Assembly: GCA_017525505.1 (NCBI GenBank)
Contig: JAFXSR010000003.1
Coordinates: 1 to 57,190, forward strand
Length of the DNA: 57,190 bases
Origin: Bacteroidales bacterium
GTDB taxonomy: Bacteria; Bacteroidota; Bacteroidia; Bacteroidales; WCHB1-69
Direction: 5' to 3'
A model generated the notes under the pieces. That model saw only the letters and a program-made list of their open reading frames with translations. It had not been told where the DNA came from and made no database searches. The translations under genes and the position numbers were made by a program. This document shows positions 46,601 to 54,562 of the stretch, in pieces; position 1 is the stretch's first letter, and each line of letters starts with the position of its first letter.

Positions 46601-49600
46601 GGCACAGCATAGAACGGCCGGCCGTACTGGTCAATGGTGGTACCCTGCTGCAGGAAGTTGTTGAACGGCCGCCGCACTACACCTTCGGGGTCGGTGAACG
46701 CCGTGGCGTTGTTGAATAAGTACTGTGGAATGGTCAGGTCCTCGTTGACATTGGTGACATTGTACATGTATTGGTTCCACACCTTGCGGGCGGGTGCCCA
46801 AGGAACAGAGGTGGACGATTTCAAAATGTTCAGCCTATCACTGCCCACCGACACAATTTCCGCACTACCGTCGGCATCCACATCAGCTATAACCGGATAT
46901 TGCATGATGGTGTTCTGAGAGAAGGGGAATGAATTCAGGACATACATGGGAATCGTGTCAGCATGAGTGATATGGCTGATGCCGCTACCATTGACAATAC
47001 GCATAGTGTTCTGGTCGCTGATCATCAGTTCCAGCAAACCATCCTGGTTAAAGTCAAAAGCAGTGATAGAGTTCGAGTATGAGTTTTCATCCGTGGGAAA
47101 TCCCCATTCCAACGTAAAGGTTCTTGTGTCTGGATGATACTTGTAGGCTTGGAATTTATCCGGATCCCAAGACACCTCGCTCTGGATGAGCACCTCCATG
47201 AGATTGTCATTGTCTATATCAGCGATAAGGGGGATACTCTTGCCTGACCAGCCTGTACGAATCACAAAGGGTGCACTCACCGTCTGATTATGTATATCCC
47301 AAACATAACCATATACATAGCCCACTGACTCGTATGTATTACGAACACTTACAAAAACATCAAGATAACCGTCATGATTAAAATCAGCCACTTGCGGATG
47401 GCCATCCTCGGGAGCATCGCCCGGAGGTGTGACACGTTGCGCAAGGGTAATGCTGTTGCCCAATGTTCCTGCCAAATTGTTAATGTTCACGTCATACACC
47501 TCATTGCCCAGTATCAGGTCGAGCTTTACATCACCGCACACATCCGCAGCTATCGGGGAAGACAGTTTGTAAGGATGTGCACCCGTGTTGGTCCAATGCG
47601 CATACGAAGCCCCATAATGAGTCGTTGTATTTGCGGTGACCAACAATGTACCTGTCTCCGCATTATAGATTTTGTTGCGTACATACACCTCCGGAAGTCC
47701 GTCATGATTGAAGTCCGCAAAACTCACATTAACCGCCCAGTCGTGTCCGCTTTCTCCAAAGTCAATGTCCGACACCCAATAAGGTACCGAGGGATTGGCC
47801 GCGGAAATATCGTATGCTCGCAGTTTGTAATCAAAGCAAGCCACCACGATGAGTCCCGGGCCATTGGGCAAACGCACCAAACCGTATGCAGCGGCGTCGA
47901 AGCCCGACACATAGCTGGGCAGAATGATAGATGCTTTGATTGCTTTGCTTCTCCCATCAAACACCAGCAGATGATTGTTGCAACGGGGGTCTCCAGTGCT
48001 ATTGTCGCCATCACGGGCAAAACACACGATTTCCGGAATGCCGTCACCATCCAAATCGCCCACCAACGGGGTATTCAGCACCGACACTATGTTTTCCGAC
48101 TGCCATGCTGTCTGTATCCACCACTCTGTTCCATCAGGGAAAAAGACACAGTTAGCGGAATCGACATTGTCGGGCAAAAATGTTGTGATTACCGACAAGA
48201 CAATCGTCAGCAGACTATCGCAACCCGACGCATTGGTCAGTGTCTGATAGTACGTGCCTGAAGTATCGTACGATTCGCCATTAAGGATATACGGCAACGC
48301 ATCCTCCATAACAGAGACGTTGATTGTACTGTCCGACACATAGTTCACCGTCAGATGCAGCGTCACGACACTGTCCGCGCCACTCGATGCCTCCAAGACA
48401 ACCTCCACTGTATCTGCATGTTCGAAAATCACCCCGTTCCATTCGTATGGCAGTTCACTATCGCATATCGTCCTCTCGTCCGCCGCATTATAAGACACGG
48501 TCACAAGGATCGAATCCGTAACGGAACAATCAACCAGCGGCGCAAAGACGATGTCGTCGATACCGAAGTCGTTGCCGCCGGCCGCCGTGTTCTGGTTCAA
48601 AATGGTGATCACTGCGGACGTATTGTCGCCGCTGTTCCAGACCTCATAGTAATGATTCCAAACGCCATACGCGTCAGGAGCCGTGAAAATGTCGCCCAAT
48701 TGACTGCCATTCACACTGAACTGCAACTGCGCCAGCTCCTCAGGTTGTTGATAACCGCCACCAACACTACACACCCATGTGGAGAAAGAATAATCGGTGT
48801 TGGGGGTAACGGCAACCGTTTGGGTCCAAACATTCGTGTTTGGCGTTTCAGCCCCGTTGATAATCATATAATTGCCCGTCCCCGTAGTGTGATCAGGCCA
48901 ATTGTAGAAACCCGTATGGAAGTTGCGGGCGTTCGGTCCGACACTGTAATACCCCTCCAACATGTAGGTTGTACTAGCTATATAATTGTATGCACTTCCA
49001 AAGCTCACATTCCCCTGCTCGAAGTCCCCGTTCACCACCAAGTTGTTGCCGACAGCAGCACTGTAATTCTGTCCAGCAAGGTAATACCTAGTGGAAGTCG
49101 CCGGGGTCACCGTCAGCGACGGGCCGCTGGCAAGGATATTACCGTTGCCGTCCGTCCAATAGAGCACTTCCGCCCCGGCAGCCCACAATTCTGCCGAGGT
49201 ACCGGCGATGATGGTCGTGTCGGGCGTATGACTGAGGGTCGGCAGAGGGATAACCGTCAGGTGCAGGGTGTCCGCACTCAGACAACCCGCCTCGTTCACG
49301 TACTCGTAGATGTGTGTCCCCGACGTGTCGCAGGTCATTCCGTGCCACTGGTAACTATCACAGGCGGTTTCGGTTTCAACGTTGTGCGTACCGTAGTTGA
49401 CTGTCAGGTGCAACGTCACCGTACTATCGCAACCTCCAAGGTAAAGGTAAGAGACCGTATAGTCTCCACTTGACGTAAGTAATTGTCCGTTCCACTCGTA
49501 GCTGTCGCAGGCAGTTTCCTCTATGTCGATATATGGGGAAGCATTCACCGTAAGTTCTAGTGTGTACGTGGTTTCGCAACCGTTCACCTCCTCGGCCCGC

Positions 49601-50475
49601 GTGCGTGAGACCAAGCCCAGCTCTGAGGTTTCCGCCATTGTCACGACGAATCCGTTACCGAAATATGGCTCGCCTTGACACACCTCATCGTAAAATGTCT
49701 GCGGCTCAACACTGTTCACCACGACAGTATGCTCCACAGTGTCTGCGCAACCGCCGGAAGTAGTGGCGATGAGGGTGTAGGTGGTGGTTTGGTCAGGGGT
49801 CACAGTAATGGAAGTAGTGGTATCGCCGGTGGACCAGGTATATGACAATTCCGGTTGTGGCTCCTTGTAAGAGAAACTCCTCACCGCACGCACACGATAA
49901 ATGTTAGCTTTATTCATCGCTAAGAAGTTACCTGCGCTGTACGAATTCTCAAAATTCACAACCCAGGCCCTTGTACTATCGCATTCAGCACTACACCAAT
50001 AACGACTATACGCAGGTTCCTCTCCTCCTGCATTCACTAATGCCGCTGAAATGAAAGGTAATTGTCCAAATAGTTTTGCCAACTGTTCCAAAGAGGGCAA
50101 CACCCATCCATTGGCAATATCCACCACCCCTGCTGCAAATGAAGGATTATTGTTTTGAAATGCACGAATAATTATCGTATTCGTATATCCTGAGGTATCC
50201 GTCATCAGTACATGAACTGGTGTATTGTATGAATCAGACCTAATGTAACTCTGCAAAGAAGGAATATCAACCAGTTCGCCCCATGAGCATCCTGCAGAAG
50301 CATCATGCAAAGCCACCACTAAGCCACCACTTCCATCTGGATTAAGATAGTAAACAATACCTTGACTTCCATCAGGGGCTTCATAAATATCACCCAAATG
50401 ATAAGTTTGGGCAAAGAGGCGACTCCAACCTAAAAGAATGACAAATAGTACAAAAACATTCTTAGTATATCTCAT
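43621..50475 (-). CDS. Giant T9SS type B surface protein with DUF1566-like, propeller and SprB modules
   Basis: A 2284-residue exported protein. Signal peptide 1-22; DUF1566/FISUMP-like module ~24-204 ending YRVRAVRSF; Ig-like segment; short CDSY-EWNG-GCDSTVTLHLTV repeats; a galactose-binding-like domain ~480-645 (NLVVNGDFEQG). Then FG-GAP/VCBS propeller blades ~800-1210 with Ca-binding loops such as GDLDGDGIPEIV and DFNHDGLPEVYV; a CARDB-like domain ~1290-1405; three near-identical 52-residue repeats ~1462-1618; a SprB repeat ~1775-1860; and a type B sorting domain in the last ~90 residues (VYLPNAITPGLGDGLNDYF … LKGNITVL). Probably a surface adhesin exported by T9SS. Last of three related minus-strand genes. 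Confidence 0.93.
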   Translation of the reverse strand: MRYTKNVFVLFVILLGWSRLFAQTYHLGDIYEAPDGSQGIVYYLNPDGSGGLVVALHDASAGCSWGELVDIPSLQSYIRSDSYNTPVHVLMTDTSGYTNTIIIRAFQNNNPSFAAGVVDIANGWVLPSLEQLAKLFGQLPFISAALVNAGGEEPAYSRYWCSAECDSTRAWVVNFENSYSAGNFLAMNKANIYRVRAVRSFSYKEPQPELSYTWSTGDTTTSITVTPDQTTTYTLIATTSGGCADTVEHTVVVNSVEPQTFYDEVCQGEPYFGNGFVVTMAETSELGLVSRTRAEEVNGCETTYTLELTVNASPYIDIEETACDSYEWNGQLLTSSGDYTVSYLYLGGCDSTVTLHLTVNYGTHNVETETACDSYQWHGMTCDTSGTHIYEYVNEAGCLSADTLHLTVIPLPTLSHTPDTTIIAGTSAELWAAGAEVLYWTDGNGNILASGPSLTVTPATSTRYYLAGQNYSAAVGNNLVVNGDFEQGNVSFGSAYNYIASTTYMLEGYYSVGPNARNFHTGFYNWPDHTTGTGNYMIINGAETPNTNVWTQTVAVTPNTDYSFSTWVCSVGGGYQQPEELAQLQFSVNGSQLGDIFTAPDAYGVWNHYYEVWNSGDNTSAVITILNQNTAAGGNDFGIDDIVFAPLVDCSVTDSILVTVSYNAADERTICDSELPYEWNGVIFEHADTVEVVLEASSGADSVVTLHLTVNYVSDSTINVSVMEDALPYILNGESYDTSGTYYQTLTNASGCDSLLTIVLSVITTFLPDNVDSANCVFFPDGTEWWIQTAWQSENIVSVLNTPLVGDLDGDGIPEIVCFARDGDNSTGDPRCNNHLLVFDGRSKAIKASIILPSYVSGFDAAAYGLVRLPNGPGLIVVACFDYKLRAYDISAANPSVPYWVSDIDFGESGHDWAVNVSFADFNHDGLPEVYVRNKIYNAETGTLLVTANTTTHYGASYAHWTNTGAHPYKLSSPIAADVCGDVKLDLILGNEVYDVNINNLAGTLGNSITLAQRVTPPGDAPEDGHPQVADFNHDGYLDVFVSVRNTYESVGYVYGYVWDIHNQTVSAPFVIRTGWSGKSIPLIADIDNDNLMEVLIQSEVSWDPDKFQAYKYHPDTRTFTLEWGFPTDENSYSNSITAFDFNQDGLLELMISDQNTMRIVNGSGISHITHADTIPMYVLNSFPFSQNTIMQYPVIADVDADGSAEIVSVGSDRLNILKSSTSVPWAPARKVWNQYMYNVTNVNEDLTIPQYLFNNATAFTDPEGVVRRPFNNFLQQGTTIDQYGRPFYAVPDVAVNQTASVQSHGDSVLLSFSYCNIGDNTLNAPYTITIFANTYGGDTVCTVTMNESLPVDSCTQGEIRVSVGSLCSFQSLDILVIAVNGNGGGIAQNGDLQPECDTTNNVVTIAFSLHADTTYVTETACDIFDWYEHVGITQSGDYTHVFTDAAGCDSVVILHLTVFHSTHHVLDTTVCESFTWDESDGASYTVTGTYTYDYTNTEGCASVDTLHLTILHGTHHVLDTTVCESYTWTEGDGVTYTASGTYTYEYTNIEGCASTDTLRLTVNYGTHHVTDTTVCESYTWTEGDGATYTVSGTYTYNYTNADGCASTDTLYLTIVRSENMAFRVDTCDLYIWYGIAYTESGLYTCNLECHRVDTLYLHLNYSVTSRDTLVLVENQLPYYFAPADTTIGSGAPVEFQFSYSLPSASACDSTIMQTVIIHYNTSQTIDTTVCAASLPYNWHNYQITQAGSFNDTVLNENGSDHLITLQLNVSNPAVTEMGTNQVACYGGTDGNANVVVTGGVQPYSYQWTNAAGAAVSASAQLASQPAGTYYLHVTDALGCQLTDSVTLIHLSDSMVAGTIPATQSVCSGQNLTVVTGTAASGGASSTYQWQISSNGANWNVAPVPNNSQNYNYPNEVISSFFLRRAWVSQACGTVYSNVMSVSVLPIYADTLQDAVCQGYPYQNNGFDISEAETADATVIVRTRQLQSSQGCDSSVTLLLTVIAPQHTTIADGICQHSSYQANGFDIAGDQLATAGEYTFEQQYVVDNCDSVVTLHLTVYQEYEVTLQAVICEGDGYDQQGFIVLAAQTVGVGELDLTRVLQSQHTCDSVVNLHLTVMDTSIAIVSLTEDFCEEYFADLSVVTEATNYEWSTGETSPVITVTQPGMYMVTATQDNCSISAWYQIQQCEFNVYLPNAITPGLGDGLNDYFCIHDQYKPMIEDFEIHIYSRWGELVYYSKDKDFRWEGVRNPHTGEILRNDIYTYLINFTDKRGVPHQLKGNITVL
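45622..46089 (-). repeat. Three near-identical 156-bp coding repeats
   Basis: Each unit encodes 52 residues beginning THHV and containing TTVCES-TW and GTYTY-YTN-GCAS. Boundaries fall near 45777 and 45933. High identity at DNA level makes copy-number change by recombination likely. Confidence 0.85.
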
Positions 50476-50530
50476 ATTGTAACAAAAAAATGTTAAAAAT
50501 CCATCTTAAAAAAAAACAAGCATCAATATG

Positions 50531-53500
50531 TCAAAACGACCGGATACTACGCAATCTTATGTTAGCGTGTTTTGCTTGAGCAAAAACAGTCCCTAAACCA
50601 CTCATGTCCCAAAAATCCCTCAAATTTCTTTCTGTAGATGTCCAATGATTATATGATATATCCAAATCGGCGCCACCTACTATTTGCAAAGAAGCTCTTA
50701 CAATTACAATTTCATCAAACAATTGCCGCATTTGTCCAGCAGCAGGAATATACCACCCATTGTTCAAATCTACCAAATGCGCAGCTGGATATGTGGCCGC
50801 ATCACCGGCATTTTTAATCTTTTGAGTATTTGCATAGCCGTCAAAATCAGTAATAGCACTCCGAGACGTAGAATAATTCACCAGAGTAGGAATATCGACA
50901 GCGGCAGAATACGGAATGGTCATCTGTGTGTAAGTGCTTTGATATCGCAAATGCACTGCCCAACCATGCTCGCCCGTATTATCCACGTAAAATACAATTC
51001 CCATAGCCGTCTTGCCCGCCACAGGCCAGTCAGAAGGTTTCACAAAAGAACCGTCAGTACATAGAATGTCGCCTACAGCGATAGGCGGAACCTGTAGATT
51101 CGACGATGACCCTGCCACCGCATGCAGTGTCACCTCACTTCCTTGGCAAATCGTATCCGATGTTGCCGTGACATTGACCTCTGGATACTGCTCTATCGTC
51201 AGATGCAATGTCACCACGCTGTCGCAGTCGCCGGGGTGCGGATAAGAAAGCGTGTAGTCGCCGCTCTCCGTATAGGTCTGTCCGTTCCACTCATAACTGT
51301 CGCAGGCAGCGACCGTCAGTTCAACGGGCTCCACACGCTGCAGATGGAAGGGCACCGTGAACACATTGTTCGTGGTGTCGCATTCCGACTGCTGCCCGCC
51401 ATTCTGGGCGATGCCCGAGCCGGAATTATTGACGGACACCACCAGCGCCTCCAACCCCTGGAATTCGCACAACAGACTCTTGGGCAGACGAATCACCTGT
51501 TGCACACAGCTGTCCACCGGCAGGCTTTCCGTGATGTCAACCGTGGTGATGATATTGCCGCCGTATGTGTTGGCATAAACCGTCACCGGACAGGTCAACA
51601 CCGATATATCTCCTATATTACAGCAGTTTAGCGACAACATCACCGTATCTTCCTGCATAGAGGCACTCGCTCCGGTGACCTCAACATCGGCCACAGGATT
51701 GAACAAATCACCCTGTGTGTCGATATAAGGCATCTGCTGCAAGAAGCCGTTGAACGGCTTGTTCCCATTCGGAAATGCGGTGGAGACATCAAAACGGTAT
51801 TGCGGCACTGTCATATCCTCGTTGATGTTGACCGAACTGTACGCCCACTGGTTCCATACCTTGCGAGCAGAACTCCACGTTCCGGGCGTTGCACTTCCAT
51901 ACACCGACACCCAACCGTTCGCACCGCCGCCCGCATTCCAATCATTGTAAGCCCTGGCCACAATTATTTCCGCATGACCGTCCGCATTCACATCCGCCAC
52001 GATCGGGTATTCCGTTATGGTGCCCGAATAGGCTGTCGTGGGCGGACAAAGGTTCGCCAATGTGACCCCATCCGCAATATACAGCTGGGTGGTCCCCCTA
52101 TAGACAATTTCATTTCGTCCGTCCTGATTGAAGTCGAAGACCGTAAAGCCTGCCGTCTCTCCAAAAGGAGCATAGCTGTGTATCACGCTCATGGATGAGG
52201 TGACCGTATCATACGTATAGGCCATCATTCCGGGATCTGCTGAGAAAATGATCTCCGGGTATCCGTCGCCATTCAAGTCACCCGAGAAGGGGACTGACGA
52301 TCCCGCTTTACTATGAATCGGCAGCCGTTTATGACCGATCACCTGTGAAGTCTGACCATCCCACACATATACATCCAGGGTGTGCAAGGTAGTGCTTTGG
52401 GTCAACGAATGCGTGATGCCGATCACACAGACATCAAAGTCGCCGTCATTGTCAAAGTCCACCAGAAAGGTCTGACCGTCTTTATTTTCAATGGTTGCCG
52501 GCGTGTCTGCCTGGCGCAAGATCGACCACGAATTGCCCGCTGTTCCGGCATTGTTCGTGATGACCAGCTTATAGATGGTATTGCCCGCACACAGTTCCAA
52601 AGTTCCGTCGCCATCCACATCCCCTAAGGCATACATATAATACGGGATGTGGTAATACGGCAAGTGAACCCCGTGCGGTGCGCCGAAGCCCATACCTGTC
52701 TCCACCATTGAACCGTGCAGCAGCATCACGCCCGTCTGGGCATCATACACATATTCCCCGCATACAATCTCCGCAACCCCATCGTTGTTGACATCCGCCG
52801 CCGACAGCAAATAGTTGTTAGCCACGGTGTTGGCGCTCGACCATCGAACGCCGCCGTTATAGTTATAGCAATACAGCCTTTGATCCCGGCCTAACAAGAA
52901 CAGTTCTGACTTCCCATCATGGTCCACGTCCGCAATCGTGGCCATCAGCCCCGAATTGCAATATTGCACGGTGTTCAAGGTGTATTTCAGCTCGCCGGTC
53001 TGACCGTTCACCACATGAAATCCGGTGTTATAGTAAGGTGCGCCACTCGCATAGCAGCAGGCGATAATCTCGGGCAATCCGTCCCCGTCCATATCCGCCA
53101 CCATGGGGGTGGACATGCTGTTGACATTCGGACATTTGAACAGCTCCGTCATGGTGAAAGCGTTGGGGGCTGGCGGGAGCACGCAGTCCCCGTCAAAGAC
53201 GTTGTCGGGGAGCGGGACCTCCGGTGAAATTGTCAACCGCAGCGTCACCACACTGTCGCAGCCGTTGGCAGCGGTAAAGGTCTGCGTATATTCGCCGCTC
53301 TCGTAATAGGTGACGCCGTTCCATGTGTAGCTGCCGCAGGCGGTGGCTTCGACAAGCTCAGCCACCGGCGATTTGACCATAAGCCGCAACGTGAGCGTGG
53401 AGCTGCAACCGGCCGTGGTGAGTGTGCGGCTGCGAACAAGCGTGCCCGGCGTGGAGGTCTGCGCCGCCGTAAGCGTGAACCCGTTGGCCTCATATCCCGC

Positions 53501-54280
53501 CCCCTGGCACACGGTGTCGTAAATCGTCTGGGATGACCCTGTGCCCACAATGATGGTTTGCTCCGCCGTGGTGCTGCAACCATAGTCCGTGGTGCCCGTC
53601 ACCGTGTAGGTGGTGGTCTGCGACGGCGAAACATTGATATAGGGCTGCGTGCTACTGGTGTTCCACTGGTAGGTCAGCGACGTGTCATACACCACTGACG
53701 TGTTGCTGAAACTGCGCACGGCACGAACTCGACAAGAGGTGGTTTTAGTATTCGTACTTAAATATCCATAAGTAAATTCAACAAACCAAGCACTTGAGGC
53801 ATCTTTCTCTGCGCTACTCCAATAATTAGCAGAAGCCAACGCCGTGCCGCCTGCGCCCGTAATGGCAGAAGCGATAAAAGGCAGCTGTCCGTAAAGCATG
53901 GAGAGTTGTGCCGGCGAGGGCAGCACCCACCCGTGAGCGAAATCCACCTTGCCGGCGGCGTAGGTCGTGCTGTTGTTCTGATAATTGCGCAAAGTCTGTG
54001 TATTGGCGTATCCCGCCGTGTCGTTCAGCAGTTGCTGGTAGTAGGAAGGATTTTGGTTGGCAAGTCCCGGCACATCGTTAGACGCGCCCCACGTGCAACC
54101 CGTGGAGGCGTCATTCAAAGCGACTACCCAGCCGCCACTGCCGTCCGGGTGCAGGTAATAGACAATGCCCCGGCTGCCGTCCGGTGCGGTATAAACATCG
54201 CCTATCTTGTAGCTTTGGGCAGAAGCCGCCAGCGCACAGCATAAGAAAAATATAACCCATAATTTCTTTATTATCTTCAT
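50531..54280 (-). CDS. Large exported protein with DUF1566-like modules at both ends and an FG-GAP propeller
   Basis: A 1249-residue paralogue of the neighbouring giant. Signal peptide KIIKKLWVIFFLCCALAASAQ; DUF1566/FISUMP-like module ~27-200 (YKIGDVYTAPDGSRGIVYYL … CRVRAVRSF); Ig-like and CxSYTWNG repeats; propeller ~386-777 (ADMDGDGLPEIIAC, GDVDGDGTLELCAG); CARDB-like domain ~863-977; and a second DUF1566-like module ~1060-1249 ending LRSIRSF. There is no T9SS sorting domain; the protein ends in the DUF1566 module. An in-frame palindromic repeat adds AELVEA near residue 309. ATG 54280 is preferred over GTG 54292. The first ~200 residues closely match the 2284-residue protein. Confidence 0.9.
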   Translation of the reverse strand: MKIIKKLWVIFFLCCALAASAQSYKIGDVYTAPDGSRGIVYYLHPDGSGGWVVALNDASTGCTWGASNDVPGLANQNPSYYQQLLNDTAGYANTQTLRNYQNNSTTYAAGKVDFAHGWVLPSPAQLSMLYGQLPFIASAITGAGGTALASANYWSSAEKDASSAWFVEFTYGYLSTNTKTTSCRVRAVRSFSNTSVVYDTSLTYQWNTSSTQPYINVSPSQTTTYTVTGTTDYGCSTTAEQTIIVGTGSSQTIYDTVCQGAGYEANGFTLTAAQTSTPGTLVRSRTLTTAGCSSTLTLRLMVKSPVAELVEATACGSYTWNGVTYYESGEYTQTFTAANGCDSVVTLRLTISPEVPLPDNVFDGDCVLPPAPNAFTMTELFKCPNVNSMSTPMVADMDGDGLPEIIACCYASGAPYYNTGFHVVNGQTGELKYTLNTVQYCNSGLMATIADVDHDGKSELFLLGRDQRLYCYNYNGGVRWSSANTVANNYLLSAADVNNDGVAEIVCGEYVYDAQTGVMLLHGSMVETGMGFGAPHGVHLPYYHIPYYMYALGDVDGDGTLELCAGNTIYKLVITNNAGTAGNSWSILRQADTPATIENKDGQTFLVDFDNDGDFDVCVIGITHSLTQSTTLHTLDVYVWDGQTSQVIGHKRLPIHSKAGSSVPFSGDLNGDGYPEIIFSADPGMMAYTYDTVTSSMSVIHSYAPFGETAGFTVFDFNQDGRNEIVYRGTTQLYIADGVTLANLCPPTTAYSGTITEYPIVADVNADGHAEIIVARAYNDWNAGGGANGWVSVYGSATPGTWSSARKVWNQWAYSSVNINEDMTVPQYRFDVSTAFPNGNKPFNGFLQQMPYIDTQGDLFNPVADVEVTGASASMQEDTVMLSLNCCNIGDISVLTCPVTVYANTYGGNIITTVDITESLPVDSCVQQVIRLPKSLLCEFQGLEALVVSVNNSGSGIAQNGGQQSECDTTNNVFTVPFHLQRVEPVELTVAACDSYEWNGQTYTESGDYTLSYPHPGDCDSVVTLHLTIEQYPEVNVTATSDTICQGSEVTLHAVAGSSSNLQVPPIAVGDILCTDGSFVKPSDWPVAGKTAMGIVFYVDNTGEHGWAVHLRYQSTYTQMTIPYSAAVDIPTLVNYSTSRSAITDFDGYANTQKIKNAGDAATYPAAHLVDLNNGWYIPAAGQMRQLFDEIVIVRASLQIVGGADLDISYNHWTSTERNLRDFWDMSGLGTVFAQAKHANIRLRSIRSF
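53341..53367. repeat. Palindromic REP-like element inside the coding sequence
   Basis: CGGTGGCT and AGCCACCG arms flank the 11-nt core TCGACAAGCTC, in frame with the 1249-residue protein (encoding AELVEA). The same core lies in intergenic DNA at 18831-18841. Confidence 0.85.
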
Positions 54281-54505
54281 TCTTTCAATCACTATATATT
54301 ATTTCCACTGAAATTTCAAAAATAATTCTGTTATGATTGCTTAATTTTATTTACACGTCGATATTTCAATGTCACATATCCTGCCCCAACGAGTATTTGT
54401 ACTCCCGTGGGAATTGTCTCGTCACGTCATAAATCAGCATAATCAGCTGATACGTGTCTTTATATACCGGCAAATTATAGTATAACGCCATTTCCCATAA
54501 TTTCG

Positions 54506-54562
54506 ACCGCCTTCGGCGGTGTTCTTATAAATTGTTAAATTGTTAAATAGTTAAATAGTTAA
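54506..54562. repeat. Hairpin plus 8-bp tandem repeat after the 760-residue protein gene
   Basis: On the minus strand the stop codon is followed at once by TTAACTAT / TTAACAAT octamers (54562-54530), then a perfect ACCGCC-GAA-GGCGGT hairpin (54520-54506) without a T tract. The remaining spacer to 54281 is AT-rich and shows nothing I recognise. Confidence 0.7.

Noticed and set aside
48355..49473. 372-codon plus-strand frame opposite the giant protein gene
   Set aside because: No domain, no signal, and it is fully inside a well-supported minus-strand gene.
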